Positions 43,043-52,363 are shown, counted from the stretch's first letter. The stretch is 64,000 nt of DNA from JARRQJ01 sp963810615 (GCA_963810615.1 CAWEOA010000002.1:496001-560000), one strand, 5' to 3'. Program-made: numbers and translations. Notes: a model not told the origin generated them from the sequence alone.

Positions 43043-43234
43043 ATCTTTCCTGTGAATATTCATTGATATATAGTTTGCCGGCCTTAACTCCGCTCTACTT
43101 TGATCGAGCGCTCAATATAGGCCAATCCGCCTTGAAAGCAGCCCGTGTCAAATGCGCATCGATTCCGCCATCTACATGCTGCATAATTTCACCTATCTGG
43201 TTCAATTCCGATACCGCCTCTTTGTGGATGGCAA

Positions 43235-43253
43235 GCGGGATGCTTCATCCCGC
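43235..43253. repeat. Perfect hairpin GCGGGATG-CTT-CATCCCGC
   Basis: Eight paired bases and a 3-base loop, about 190 bases upstream of the grxC start. It has no T-run on either strand, so it is not a standard terminator. Confidence 0.6.
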
Positions 43254-43763
43254 CCTATGGCTACATTATAAAGATCAGCTTAATAGTCTCAATATCGCGC
43301 GTCGGAAAATACGTCGGCGGCTCCTCACCTACCCGCTGACTCGGCGGTTTTTTCCAGAATACCCAGATTTCGCTCCTAGGCGAGCGATGGAAACCGCATG
43401 CGCCGGACCGACGATGCAAGCGGCCGTCAAGACAGCTTATGATAGTGGATATAAGGCTTGGGCACCTCCTCTTCCAAGTTTATCAAAAGAGAACTCTCTC
43501 AGAATTCTCAATAAGTTAGCCATAATATCCGGCAATACAGCTATACTGTGGGAAACGGCTAGCGTGCCATCGCCTTATTCAAGCATTTCCGTCACTAGTC
43601 GATACAAGCAGGGAAACATTATTGGGCTACCTACCCAAATAAGATGGGGGGGGGTTGTCTTCGGCTTTGGTCCGGGCCTGGGGTGTTGTGGCGGCTATTA
43701 CCGCTATTGCAGATAATGCATAATGATCTCCGCCGCTCAATCGGCATACAGGAGACGCGCCTC

Positions 43764-43802
43764 ATGGAAACAGCGACCCTACCGCAGGATTCCCCCTGTT
43801 AG
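43764..43802 (+). CDS. Possible 12-residue upstream peptide coupled to the ATPase gene
   Basis: ATG at 43764 follows a good ribosome binding site (AGGAGACG) and encodes METATLPQDSPC before TAG at 43800. The next ATG, of the PilB/GspE-like ATPase gene, is only 6 bases further and lacks its own ribosome binding site. Reinitiation from this short frame is a reasonable explanation. Confidence 0.35.
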   Translation: METATLPQDSPC

Positions 43803-43808
43803 ATACAG

Positions 43809-46112
43809 ATGGCGCAAACGAGCACGAATGGCGTGACTAACGAAGCACAACGGAAGCCCAACCCAGAACAACTTAAGCGCCAGCTCGAGTTTCAGATCCG
43901 GCTGAACACCCTTATCCAACGCATCCAGGAAGCGGAAAGCTTCAGCGAGGTAATGCCGGAGATAGAAGCCGATTTACTCTCTCTACTGAACGGAGAGCGC
44001 ATCACCATTTATCAGCGTTCCCGCACCAACCCCGAATTGGTCTCCAAATATAAGAGCGGCGATGAGTTCAAGGAAATCCGCGTGTCCCTGTCCACGTCCT
44101 CCATCTCCGGCTATGTGGGATTGAGTCAAAAGCCCCTGCGTCTCAATGATGTGTATGACGCCGACGAATTGGCAAAAGTCCATGCAAATCTCCGCTTCGA
44201 TAAATCTTATGATTTGAAGAGCGGATTTCGCAGTCAAGCAATGTTGGTTGTTCCGATTAAATCCAAGGACGTGCTCTTTGGCGTCATGCAAGTCCTAAAT
44301 CGATGCGGCGGCGGGGCCTTCACCGATGTTGAGCTGCGCAATGCCATCAAGCTCGGCCTGCTCCTCGGTAATCAATTCCGTTACGAACTGGGCGGCACGA
44401 GAGACCCTTATGAGTATCTGGTGCAAACGGGCAAGGTTACCCAACAACAGATAGATGACCTCAAGACGCGCGCGCCCAAAGAAGGTACTACCGTTACTTA
44501 CCTGTTGCTCACCGAAATCAATCTCAGTGCGGCGGAAATCGGCGCTTCGCTCGAGCGTTATTATCAGGTGCCCTATATGGGCTACAATCCTGAAATTGAA
44601 ATCCCCCAGAATTTGTTGAAAGGCATCAACGAAGCCTACCTCAAAAAAGAACGTTGGGTACCAATTCAGGGCGACCATGATGAAGTGGTGGTACTCATCG
44701 ATGACCCGACCGATGACCGACGCATCATGGAAATTCAGCGGGTACTGCGTGCCCGCAACTATATATTCAAAGTCGCACTGGCCGAGGACATCAAACAATA
44801 CCTGGGGGAAACCTTACTTAGCCCGGAGGCCAATGTCGATATTAACGAACTGGTCGACCGCCTTAACGAAGAAGGCGTTGAATCATTCTCCGAGGATGAG
44901 ATCGATGCGGTCGATGAAAATGAAGCCACCGTCATCCAATTGGTCAACCAGTTGATCCGCGAGTCGTTTGTTGCCCGCGCCTCGGACATCCATATCGAAC
45001 CGGGCAAGGGCAAGCAGGCCTCCGCAGTGAGAATCCGCGTCGACGGGCAATGTCAGCGCAGCCTCACCATCCCCGCCAGTCATATCCGTGCCGTAGTATC
45101 ACGCATTAAGATCATCGCCGGCATGGATATCTCAGATCGAAGACGCCCGCAAGACGGTAAGGCCGTAGTCAAGATCAAAGGAAAACCCGTCGAGCTGCGT
45201 GTCGCGACGATCCCCACCGTCAATGGCGAATCGGTGGTCATGCGCATATTGGCCTCCAGCAAACCCTTGCCGCTGAACCAACTCAACTTTTCCGAACGGA
45301 ATCTTCTCGAAACAGAAAAGTTAATTGAGCATCCTCATGGTATCTTCCTGGTTGTAGGTCCTACCGGCTCCGGTAAAACGACTACGCTGCATGCCATCCT
45401 CGCGCATATCAACACCCCTGAGCGCAAGATCTGGACCGCGGAAGACCCTGTGGAAATCAGTCAACCAGGCCTGCAACAAGTGCAGATGAATCCAAAGGCA
45501 GGTGTGACCTTTGCAACCGCGCTGCGCGCCTTCCTCCGCGCCGATCCCGATGTCATCATGATCGGCGAAATGCGCGACAAAGAAACAGCCGAGGCAGGCG
45601 TGGAGGCCTCTCTCACGGGTCACTTGGTTTTCTCCACACTGCATACCAATTCCGCTTCGGAAACCATAACTCGCTTATTGGATCTGGGCATCGATCCGGT
45701 GAGCTTCTCGGATGCCTTCCTCGGCGTGATGGCCCAGCGACTGGTGCGAACCTTATGCGATAAGTGCAAGCAGCCCTATACACCGGACGAGAAAGAACTC
45801 ACCTTGATCCGCCGCTACTACGGCGAAGAACATTTCGCCGAACTGAATATAAATCCGTCCACACTTACCTTGCAAAAGGCAGTCGGCTGCCCGGAATGTA
45901 ACAATACCGGCTACCGGGGTCGTACCGGCATCCATGAACTCCTGATCAGCAGCCATCCCATGAAAGACTTGATTTATCATAAAGGCTCAGCGGATGAGAT
46001 CCAAACACTGGCCAGGAAAGAGGGCATGCGCACATTGATGCAGGACGGCATCGCCAAAATGCTCAAGGGCCAGACTGACTTGACACAGATACGCAAGGTC
46101 GCCGCCACCTAG
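43809..46112 (+). CDS. GAF domain-PilB/GspE family secretion ATPase
   Basis: 767 residues. Residues about 25-190 form a GAF domain ('SGYVGLSQKPLRLNDVY', 'AMLVVPIKSKDVLFGVMQVLN'). Then comes a GspE/PilB N-terminal domain (about 200-330), and finally the type II secretion/type IV pilus ATPase with Walker A GPTGSGKTTT (from residue 517), Asp box 'AEDPVEI', Walker B 'DPDVIMIGEMRD', His box 'TGHLVFSTLHTN', and two CxxC zinc pairs (CDKC, CPEC). A sensory GAF on such a motor is unusual. No pilin, inner-membrane pilus or secretin genes are adjacent. Confidence 0.88.
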   Translation: MAQTSTNGVTNEAQRKPNPEQLKRQLEFQIRLNTLIQRIQEAESFSEVMPEIEADLLSLLNGERITIYQRSRTNPELVSKYKSGDEFKEIRVSLSTSSISGYVGLSQKPLRLNDVYDADELAKVHANLRFDKSYDLKSGFRSQAMLVVPIKSKDVLFGVMQVLNRCGGGAFTDVELRNAIKLGLLLGNQFRYELGGTRDPYEYLVQTGKVTQQQIDDLKTRAPKEGTTVTYLLLTEINLSAAEIGASLERYYQVPYMGYNPEIEIPQNLLKGINEAYLKKERWVPIQGDHDEVVVLIDDPTDDRRIMEIQRVLRARNYIFKVALAEDIKQYLGETLLSPEANVDINELVDRLNEEGVESFSEDEIDAVDENEATVIQLVNQLIRESFVARASDIHIEPGKGKQASAVRIRVDGQCQRSLTIPASHIRAVVSRIKIIAGMDISDRRRPQDGKAVVKIKGKPVELRVATIPTVNGESVVMRILASSKPLPLNQLNFSERNLLETEKLIEHPHGIFLVVGPTGSGKTTTLHAILAHINTPERKIWTAEDPVEISQPGLQQVQMNPKAGVTFATALRAFLRADPDVIMIGEMRDKETAEAGVEASLTGHLVFSTLHTNSASETITRLLDLGIDPVSFSDAFLGVMAQRLVRTLCDKCKQPYTPDEKELTLIRRYYGEEHFAELNINPSTLTLQKAVGCPECNNTGYRGRTGIHELLISSHPMKDLIYHKGSADEIQTLARKEGMRTLMQDGIAKMLKGQTDLTQIRKVAAT

Positions 46113-46205
46113 TTGAACGGCCTCGGACAGTTCGGCCCGAATATGCTAGAATTTGTGTAGATTTGCAGTAGCTATCCATGTGCATTCTCACGAAGAACCA
46201 GCGTA

Positions 46206-46598
46206 ATGTCGGCCATGAACAACAACTCCACTCATAAGATTACCGTAAAAGTCGACCCCTTCTATATTGAAGACCAATCCGCGCCTGACGAAAATCGTTA
46301 TGTCTTCGCCTATACCGTCAACATTCAAAATACCGGCACAGTAGCGGCAAAACTGTTGACACGTCATTGGGTCATCACCGATGCCAACGGCAAGATCCAA
46401 GAGGTACGCGGCCAAGGGGTCGTGGGCGAACAGCCCTACTTGCGCCCAGGAGAGGGTTTTCAGTATACCAGTGGCGCGGTGCTGGATACGGCGGTGGGAA
46501 CGATGCGCGGCTCCTACCAAATGGTCGGAGAGGACGGCAATCAATTTGACGCTGAAATACCCATTTTCACATTGTCGGTACCGCGAACCCTACATTAG
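46206..46598 (+). CDS. apaG: ApaG (Co2+/Mg2+ efflux-associated) protein
   Basis: 130 residues, usual length, fibronectin-type beta-sandwich. The conserved 'RYVFAYTVNIQNTGTVAAKLLTRHWVITDANG' (FAYTV.I.N, RHW.ITD), the GxGxVGEQP motif (RGQGVVGEQP) and 'YTSGAVLDTAVGTMRGSYQM' are all present. An ATG 9 bases downstream of the chosen start is also possible. ksgA and apaH, frequent partners, are not adjacent. Confidence 0.95.
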   Translation: MSAMNNNSTHKITVKVDPFYIEDQSAPDENRYVFAYTVNIQNTGTVAAKLLTRHWVITDANGKIQEVRGQGVVGEQPYLRPGEGFQYTSGAVLDTAVGTMRGSYQMVGEDGNQFDAEIPIFTLSVPRTLH

Positions 46599-46625
46599 TG
46601 TTCGCGGCCTATGCAGGGCGAATCA

Positions 46626-46967
46626 TTACGAGGCGACTTTGTCCAGCTCCCATTCTATAAGCTGCGCCGCCTGCTCCCGGGTAAAGAAATACCCTTCACG
46701 CACAAACCCTGCTTCTATCGAGGGCTTGACGGCACTAGGCTTCCCTTCCAGATTACGTGCGACAACCCATTCTATCGGCATTCCGTCAAATTGATGGATG
46801 GCAGCCGGGATGCCCCGGGCATCGCAGGACAAATGAATTCGGCCGCTCTCACGATCCAAAAATGCCGGCAGAAAGCCAAAGGCGCGATTGCCTGCGCTGA
46901 CACCACCGGTACCTCGATAAGCCGCAGACTGTTGTGCTACATCGTCTGAAGTGAGCCTCTGTTTCAT
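46626..46967 (-). CDS. Conserved hypothetical protein
   Basis: 113 residues, beginning MKQRLTSDDVAQQSAAYRGTGG. A family I recognise only as conserved hypothetical in proteobacteria, with the pattern 'RGTGGVSAGNRAFGFLPAFLDRESG', 'IHQFDGMPIEWVVAR', and C-terminal 'AGFVREGYFFTREQAAQLI'. No signal peptide or membrane segment. The start is preceded by a GGGAGGTG ribosome binding site and, further upstream, by a strong inverted repeat (46991-47026). Converges with apaG. Confidence 0.7.
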   Translation of the reverse strand: MKQRLTSDDVAQQSAAYRGTGGVSAGNRAFGFLPAFLDRESGRIHLSCDARGIPAAIHQFDGMPIEWVVARNLEGKPSAVKPSIEAGFVREGYFFTREQAAQLIEWELDKVAS

Positions 46968-46990
46968 TGCGCACCTCCCTTCATTGCTCT

Positions 46991-47026
46991 GTTATAGGTT
47001 GACCGGATAAGCACCGGCCCTATAAC
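46991..47026 (-). promoter_or_regulatory. Nested inverted repeat upstream of the 113-residue hypothetical gene
   Basis: GTTATAGG (46991-46998) pairs exactly with CCTATAAC (47019-47026), and CCGG (47003-47006) pairs with CCGG (47014-47017) inside. It ends 24 bases before the minus-strand start codon, so it could be an operator or a leader hairpin. Confidence 0.5.
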
Positions 47027-47210
47027 CCTCTAGCATATCCCGCGCCAAAACAATTTTTTATTTTTTTATACAGAGAGTTACACGCTGAAAGACCTAATCC
47101 TCCCCCGACAAAGTTTGCCGCTCATCACAGCACGGCCACCCGTGGCAGTGACCAAAAACGTCACAATCTGCTCAATTAGGACAGAGGATGCGCAGGGAAA
47201 GATCTGGTTA

Positions 47211-48398
47211 TTAGGCTTGTTCCGACAACACCTTGCCGGCGGCAGCTGCCGCGGTTCCGATAACGATAGGCGCCTTTAACTCGGTCAATACCCGCTCCAG
47301 CGCGGTCAGGCAGAACAGTATGTTCTTCGGATTGCTGGTATACCCCATCAGACCGATACGCCAGATCTTGCCTGCCAAGCTGCCGAGCCCGGCCCCGATC
47401 TCAAGGTTGAATTGCGCCAGCAGACGTTGTCTGACCTGCGCCTCGTCCACGCCCTCGGGGACCTTGATGGCGTTTAGCTGCGGGAGGCGATGAGACTCTT
47501 GCACCAGGAACTGCATACCCATGGCCTCTATACCCGCCCGCAAAGCCAGATGGTTACGCCGGTGACGCGCCCAAGCGTTCTCCAGGCCCTCTTCGGCCAG
47601 CATGACCAAGGCCTCGTGCAAGCCGTAAAGTGCATTGATCGGCGCCGTATGATGGTAGGCGCGCTTGCCATCACCACCCCAATAACTCATCACCAGGTTA
47701 AGGTCTAAGAACCAGCTTTGCACCTTGTGCTTGCGGGCCTTGATGCGCGCCGCCGCCCGCTCGCTGAAACTCACCGGCGAGAGGCCGGGGGTGCAGGAGA
47801 GGCACTTTTGTGTGCCGGAATACACCGCGTCCACCCCCCACTCATCCAAGCGCAGGGGCGATCCGCCCACGGAGGTCACGGCATCGACGATAGTGAGGCA
47901 GCCATGGCCCTGAGCGATTTCCGCCAAGGTTTTCACGTCGGACTCGACACCGGTAGAGGTTTCCGCCTGCACGAAGGCGACCAGCTTGGCGTCGCTATGG
48001 GCTTTGAGCGTATCTTCCAATTTCTGGGGATCGACGGGGGTACCCCAGGCATCTTCCACCATCACCGCCTGCCCGCCGCTGCGCTCGACATTTTCTTTCA
48101 TACGACCGCCAAACACACCATTCTGACAGACGATCACCTTATCGCCGGGCTCCACCAGATTGACGAAACAGGTCTCCATACCGGCCGAACCCGGCGCGGA
48201 GACAGGAATGGTCAGGGCGTTTTGGGTCTGAAAGGCGTACTGCAATAACGACTTCATCTCATCCATCATGCCGATGAAGGCAGGGTCCAAATGACCGATG
48301 GTCGGACGCGCCATGGCCTGCAGAACCCGGGGATGAACGTCGGAGGGCCCAGGACCCATCAAGGTGCGTATTGGGGGATTGAATGATTTAATTTCCAT
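47211..48398 (-). CDS. Alanine-glyoxylate/serine-glyoxylate-type aminotransferase (class V)
   Basis: 395 residues from MEIKSFNPP at 48398. PLP-dependent class V fold: 'LMGPGPSDVHPRVLQAMARPTIGHLDP' (GPGPS, then GHLDP), 'SAPGSAGMETCFVNLVEPGD', 'QAETSTGVESDV', 'TIVDAVTSVGGSPLRLDEWGVDAVYSGTQKCLS' with the PLP Lys in GTQKCLS, and 'SYWGGDGKRAYHHTAPINALYGLHEAL'. It transfers an amino group to glyoxylate or pyruvate. The exact donor cannot be assigned. It appears monocistronic. Confidence 0.9.
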   Translation of the reverse strand: MEIKSFNPPIRTLMGPGPSDVHPRVLQAMARPTIGHLDPAFIGMMDEMKSLLQYAFQTQNALTIPVSAPGSAGMETCFVNLVEPGDKVIVCQNGVFGGRMKENVERSGGQAVMVEDAWGTPVDPQKLEDTLKAHSDAKLVAFVQAETSTGVESDVKTLAEIAQGHGCLTIVDAVTSVGGSPLRLDEWGVDAVYSGTQKCLSCTPGLSPVSFSERAAARIKARKHKVQSWFLDLNLVMSYWGGDGKRAYHHTAPINALYGLHEALVMLAEEGLENAWARHRRNHLALRAGIEAMGMQFLVQESHRLPQLNAIKVPEGVDEAQVRQRLLAQFNLEIGAGLGSLAGKIWRIGLMGYTSNPKNILFCLTALERVLTELKAPIVIGTAAAAAGKVLSEQA

Positions 48399-48658
48399 AG
48401 TTTTATAGGGCAAAATTACGGTTGGTTGAAAATAAGGGAGGAGCAGTATACGGTGACCATACGATGCTTACAACGCCTGTCATTAAATGAAAATGCTGCG
48501 CGCGAAACCGCCTACTGAAAGCAAATGCCCGGTCTCTTAATCAAAAGAATTTAATCGCGCGACCGGCGGACAGAGCAAAACTTATCCGCTTACAACTTTT
48601 TCACCTGGCAGCTGTAGTACACTTTTTATCCGGCTCCGGGGGGACCTTTTCTCAGCCC

Positions 48659-49060
48659 ATGCATACCGAAACTGCCAAAGCACGTCTGGATAAATGGTTA
48701 TGGGCCGCCCGTTTCTTCAAAACACGAACGCTGGCGGTGGAGGCCATCGCCGGCGGCAAAGTCCATCTCAACAGCAATCGCGTCAAACCGGGACACGGTA
48801 TCGCTATCGGCGATCAGCTGAGGATTCGCAAAGGGCCTTATGAATTCATCGTCCAGGTGAAGGAACTGAGCACCCGACGCGGCCCGGCCCCCGTCGCCGC
48901 CATGCTCTATGAAGAAACTCCGGAAAGCCGCGCCACTCGCGACCAATTAGCGGAACTCCATCGTCTATCTGTCCTCGCCGCCCCACACGCTGAGAGACGA
49001 CCCAACAAAAAGCAACGGCGCCAGATAACTCGCTTCATCGGCAAGGACACATCGAACTAA
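48659..49060 (+). CDS. hslR: Ribosome-associated heat shock protein Hsp15
   Basis: 133 residues, S4 RNA-binding domain at the N-terminus ('RLDKWLWAARFFKTRTLAVEAIAGGKVHLNSNRVKPG'). A basic C-terminal tail (HAERRPNKKQRRQI) is typical of HslR. It binds free 50S subunits carrying a stalled nascent chain. A usable start is the ATG at 48659; a G-rich stretch lies 14 bases upstream, further than ideal. No heat-shock sigma promoter could be recognised. Confidence 0.95.
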   Translation: MHTETAKARLDKWLWAARFFKTRTLAVEAIAGGKVHLNSNRVKPGHGIAIGDQLRIRKGPYEFIVQVKELSTRRGPAPVAAMLYEETPESRATRDQLAELHRLSVLAAPHAERRPNKKQRRQITRFIGKDTSN

Positions 49061-49163
49061 ATCATGCGCTGCGCATCGATGCGTAGCGTATTTCACTTAC
49101 ACTTTAGGGCGCTGAATGACGCTCAATCCGCGCCGCGGCTGCCGGCAGTCCCCAGCGTGAACC

Positions 49164-49583
49164 TTATGCCGACTGCTGAGGGCGGGCTTGCTCGAATCCA
49201 TCCTTCAAGGTCAAGTAGAGCAGAGCATTGTCTTCCGATCTTTCCGGATTCAAAAGAATCCCTACCCGATAATTCTGAAAGGACTGGGTGCCCACACCAT
49301 GCCGGTCCGCTCGCTCACACCACATCACTGAACCTTCAAAGTCAGCCCGCCATTCTGGTGACGTAAAGCACACCTTGACCTGCTTGTTTTGCTCGAGAGC
49401 GGAAGGCAGATCCAATCCCACCCCCGCCAGACTAACATCGTTGGCGCGAATGTAATGATATTCGCGTTCACCGTCGATCAAGTGAAAGACTCCACCCCTA
49501 TAATATTTCGGAACGGATAAGCGCGCATGCATACGATTGTCGTTAAACATGGACGTAGCCCTCTTGCTACCATCATTCTTCAT
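49164..49583 (-). CDS. PilZ domain protein
   Basis: 139 residues from MKNDGSKRATSMF at 49583; the longer open frame upstream overlaps the neighbouring gene's promoter. A complete PilZ domain: the RxxxR motif (RMHAR, about residues 18-22) and the D-x-S-x-x-G motif (NDVSLAGVGLDL). The middle 'REYHYIRANDVSLAGVG' and 'VKVCFTSPEWRADFEGSVMWCE' form the beta-barrel. It is expected to bind cyclic di-GMP. It follows the ornithine aminotransferase gene on the same strand after an 80-base gap. Confidence 0.85.
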   Translation of the reverse strand: MKNDGSKRATSMFNDNRMHARLSVPKYYRGGVFHLIDGEREYHYIRANDVSLAGVGLDLPSALEQNKQVKVCFTSPEWRADFEGSVMWCERADRHGVGTQSFQNYRVGILLNPERSEDNALLYLTLKDGFEQARPQQSA

Positions 49584-49663
49584 AACTATATACCCTCGCG
49601 CCGAATTTTTGGCGTTTTTTATTGAGACATAACAATAAGGCAAATCCCATACCAACAAGCAAT

Positions 49664-50869
49664 TCAATGCACCCCAAGCGCCTGAAAAACGAGGCTGATG
49701 CGTGCGTTAGCCCAATCAAGCTGCTCCCTGGACACCACCAGAGGAGGCGCGAAGCGGATTACGGTGTCATGGGTCTCTTTACTCAAAATCCCCTGCGCCA
49801 TCAATGCCTCACAAACGCGTCGCGCCGCGATGCGCTCCGAGTGGACCTCTATCCCGATCAGCAGGCCCTTACCACGCACGTCTTTAATCAGGGGGCTGGA
49901 AATGCCCTTGAGTCGACCCAAGAAATAATCACCCAATTCCATCGCCCGCTCGGCCAATTTTTCCTGCTCTATGATATTGAGCGCTTCCAGGGCGACCGCC
50001 GCTGCCAACGGATTGCCGCCGAAGGTGCTGCCGTGATCCCCGGGCTGAAATACCGACATCACCTCGCGACGCGCCAGAAAAGCCGACACGGGTAACAGAC
50101 CGCCGCCCAGCGCCTTACCCAGAATCAAGCCATCGGGCTTCACCCCTTCGTGATCGCTGGCGAACAATCTACCGGTACGGCCCAAGCCACTCTGGATTTC
50201 ATCACACAGCAGCAGCACATTGCGCTCCTTGCACAGGCGTGCGCATTCGGCGAGATAACCCGCCGGGGGGATAACGATACCACCTTCACCTTGAATCGGC
50301 TCCACCAAAAAGGCCGCCGTATTGGGCGTAATGGCTGCGGCCAATGCCGCCGCATCGCCATATGGGATGAGCTTGAAGCCCGCCGGAAAGGGACCAAAAC
50401 CTTCGCGGTATTGCGACTCGGAGGACATGCCCACGATGGCGATGGTACGGCCATGAAAATTGTTTTCGCAGACGATTACCTCGGCCTGATCCGGGGCCAC
50501 TCCCTTTACGGTATAAGCCCATTTACGCGCCGCCTTCAAGGCGGTTTCCACGGCCTCGGCACCGGTGTTCATGGGCAAGGCCATGTCCTGGTCCGTTAGC
50601 TCGCAGAGGCGTTGCAGAAAAGGGGCGAGCTGTTCCGAATAAAAGGCGCGGGACACCACCGCCAGACGCCGCGCCTGCGACGTCATCGCCTCCACCAGGC
50701 GCGGATGGCAATGACCATGGCTTACCGCCGAATAGGCACTCATCATATCCAGGTAACGCTTGCCCGCATCGTCCCAGACGTAAACGCCCTCACCCTTGAC
50801 CAGCACCACCGGCAAGGGCGCATAGTTATGGGCGCAATAGCGATCCTCCAGTGCAATGGTGTTATTCAT
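49664..50869 (-). CDS. rocD: Ornithine--oxo-acid aminotransferase
   Basis: 401 residues from MNNTIALEDRY at 50869. PLP aminotransferase class III: 'ALPMNTGAEAVETALKAARKW' and 'NNFHGRTIAIVGMS', the 'LLLCDEIQSGLGRTGRLFASDHEGVKPDGLILGKALGGGLLPVSAFLA' stretch with the PLP Lys (LGKALGGG), and 'HGSTFGGNPLAAAVALEAL'. It turns ornithine and 2-oxoglutarate into glutamate semialdehyde and glutamate. The gene overlaps the end of the arginase gene by 8 bases, giving an arginine-to-glutamate degradation operon. Confidence 0.95.
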   Translation of the reverse strand: MNNTIALEDRYCAHNYAPLPVVLVKGEGVYVWDDAGKRYLDMMSAYSAVSHGHCHPRLVEAMTSQARRLAVVSRAFYSEQLAPFLQRLCELTDQDMALPMNTGAEAVETALKAARKWAYTVKGVAPDQAEVIVCENNFHGRTIAIVGMSSESQYREGFGPFPAGFKLIPYGDAAALAAAITPNTAAFLVEPIQGEGGIVIPPAGYLAECARLCKERNVLLLCDEIQSGLGRTGRLFASDHEGVKPDGLILGKALGGGLLPVSAFLARREVMSVFQPGDHGSTFGGNPLAAAVALEALNIIEQEKLAERAMELGDYFLGRLKGISSPLIKDVRGKGLLIGIEVHSERIAARRVCEALMAQGILSKETHDTVIRFAPPLVVSREQLDWANARISLVFQALGVH

Positions 50870-51755
50870 CCCGCTCCTTTCCCGCCACCGCCGCACAAAT
50901 CAGCCGGCGCAGCAATCTCAAGGTAAGTCGATCCCGGTCCTCATGCGGGTTGTATTCGGCGATCTCCACCGCCAACAACCCAGGGTCGTCATGCAGTTGT
51001 CGGACCGCACAAATTAAATCTTCCCCCGCAATACCATCGTCCTCCCGCGTTCCCACCCCCGGCGCGTCTTGCGGATCGACCGCATCCAGATCGATGGTGA
51101 GGCCATAACCGGCGACGCCCTGACTGACATGCCTTACGGCCTCCTCCCACACTGCGGCGAAACCCCGTGCACGCACCTCCTCCATGAAATAGACCCGCAC
51201 CCCCAGGCGTTCCAGCAACACGCGCTCGTCGCTCTCGAAACTGCGCACACCAATGAGACAGACATATCGGGGCCGCAGCTTGGGCGCCGGCCCGCAAAGT
51301 TCGGTTAAAGCTTCCGGCCCCTCACCGAGCAAACAGGCCAAGGGCATACCGTGCAAGGCACCACTGGGAGTGGTATCGGGCACATGGCTATCCATATGCG
51401 CATCGACCCAGATCAGACCCAATTCCTCCTGTGGCGGTAGTGCGGCACGTACCCCGCTCCATGTCCCTACCGCACAGGCATGATCACCGCCCACCACCAG
51501 CGGCAGGATGTCATTTTTTAGTTTGGCTGAAACCAGCAACGCTAAACGACGGTTAATCTCGGCAACATGAGCGAGATCATCATGGCCCCGCATGAAGTCC
51601 GAAACATGCAATACATCAAACGCAGGGGCTGCCTGGCCCGCATGCATCAGGCACTGCAAAATACCCGATGCCTGCAGTGCTTGTGGACCGTCCTCACAGC
51701 GGCGATCCTGCGCACCCCAACCTGATGCAACACCAATAATTTCCACATCACGCAT
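50862..51755 (-). CDS. rocF: Arginase
   Basis: 297 residues, normal for arginase. It hydrolyses arginine to ornithine and urea. Manganese ligands lie in 'VVGGDHACAVGTW' (GGDH), 'WVDAHMDSH' (DAHMD) and 'DLDAVDPQDAPGVGT' (DLDAVDP), with the substrate motif 'PSGALHGMPLACLLG' also present. It is the first gene of the arginase-OAT pair. Gammaproteobacteria more often use the AST or ADI pathways, so this route is notable but not rare. No arginine-responsive operator was recognised upstream. Confidence 0.95.
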   Translation of the reverse strand: MRDVEIIGVASGWGAQDRRCEDGPQALQASGILQCLMHAGQAAPAFDVLHVSDFMRGHDDLAHVAEINRRLALLVSAKLKNDILPLVVGGDHACAVGTWSGVRAALPPQEELGLIWVDAHMDSHVPDTTPSGALHGMPLACLLGEGPEALTELCGPAPKLRPRYVCLIGVRSFESDERVLLERLGVRVYFMEEVRARGFAAVWEEAVRHVSQGVAGYGLTIDLDAVDPQDAPGVGTREDDGIAGEDLICAVRQLHDDPGLLAVEIAEYNPHEDRDRLTLRLLRRLICAAVAGKERDE

Positions 51756-51979
51756 ATGCCTTCAACTCACCATAAGCTCTCTAAGCATATCGTCCGAACC
51801 ACATAATATCTGTACAGATCAAACCAGCCCCAGGCAATCAACCACCGGCCGCTTTCCGCGCTTATTAGAGCAAGCATCATCACTCATTGGATCGACGTTC
51901 GTGCGGTTATGCAACCATATTGTGCTAATATTTGCCGACACCGTATCTCATGCCCTTATAAATTGCGGCCGACAATCAC

Positions 51980-52363
51980 TTGCGCCAACAGCGACCCGAA
52001 CATGCCCCACCCAAGCAGGTCTTGTGTCGATTCGATGCAATCGGCGACGGCACCAGCAAAGAAGTAACATTAGACGATGACCGTACCGGCTTATGTATGG
52101 TGCGAAAAAACAAGACGATTTACGCCTACATCAATTCATGTCCCCACACCGGTTCCCCGCTCAACTGGACGGGCGACCAATTCCTGACGCGGGACGGCGA
52201 GATGATACAGTGCGCACTGCACGGCGCCTTATTTCGCATCACCGACGGCCTGTGCGTTTGGGGCCCCTGCCTGCATCAACGACTCACCGCCGTGACGACC
52301 GTGATTCGCGACGGCGACATCCTGCTGGCCGGTGAGGAAGGCGCCCCACTCGGGCATGACTAA
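51980..52363 (+). CDS. Rieske [2Fe-2S] domain protein
   Basis: 127 residues; the best start is a TTG at 51980 (the frame is closed at 51959 and has no ATG). The Rieske cluster ligands are Cys54-x-His56 (SCPHTG) and Cys78-x2-His81 (QCALHGALF). It resembles small ferredoxin-like Rieske proteins of the nitrite-reductase-small-subunit or CMP-N-acetylneuraminate hydroxylase type: 'YAYINSCPHTGSPLNW' and 'ITDGLCVWGPC'. It probably carries electrons for an oxygenase encoded elsewhere. The Nudix gene follows 65 bases downstream. Confidence 0.8.
   Translation: MRQQRPEHAPPKQVLCRFDAIGDGTSKEVTLDDDRTGLCMVRKNKTIYAYINSCPHTGSPLNWTGDQFLTRDGEMIQCALHGALFRITDGLCVWGPCLHQRLTAVTTVIRDGDILLAGEEGAPLGHD

Larger units (their letters stand above)
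43043..43808. other. 766-base gap of uncertain content with an atypical open frame
   Basis: A plus-strand frame is open from 43000 to 43716, but it overlaps the grxC 5' end, uses rare codons (ATA, AGA, TCA, TTA), has no good start and resembles nothing I know; its end is Gly/Cys/Tyr-rich (GPGLGCCGGYYRYCR). An internal ATG at 43387 would give about 110 residues. Short frames also exist on the minus strand. Base composition is more AT-rich than the flanks. A perfect hairpin lies at 43235-43253. Confidence 0.5.
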
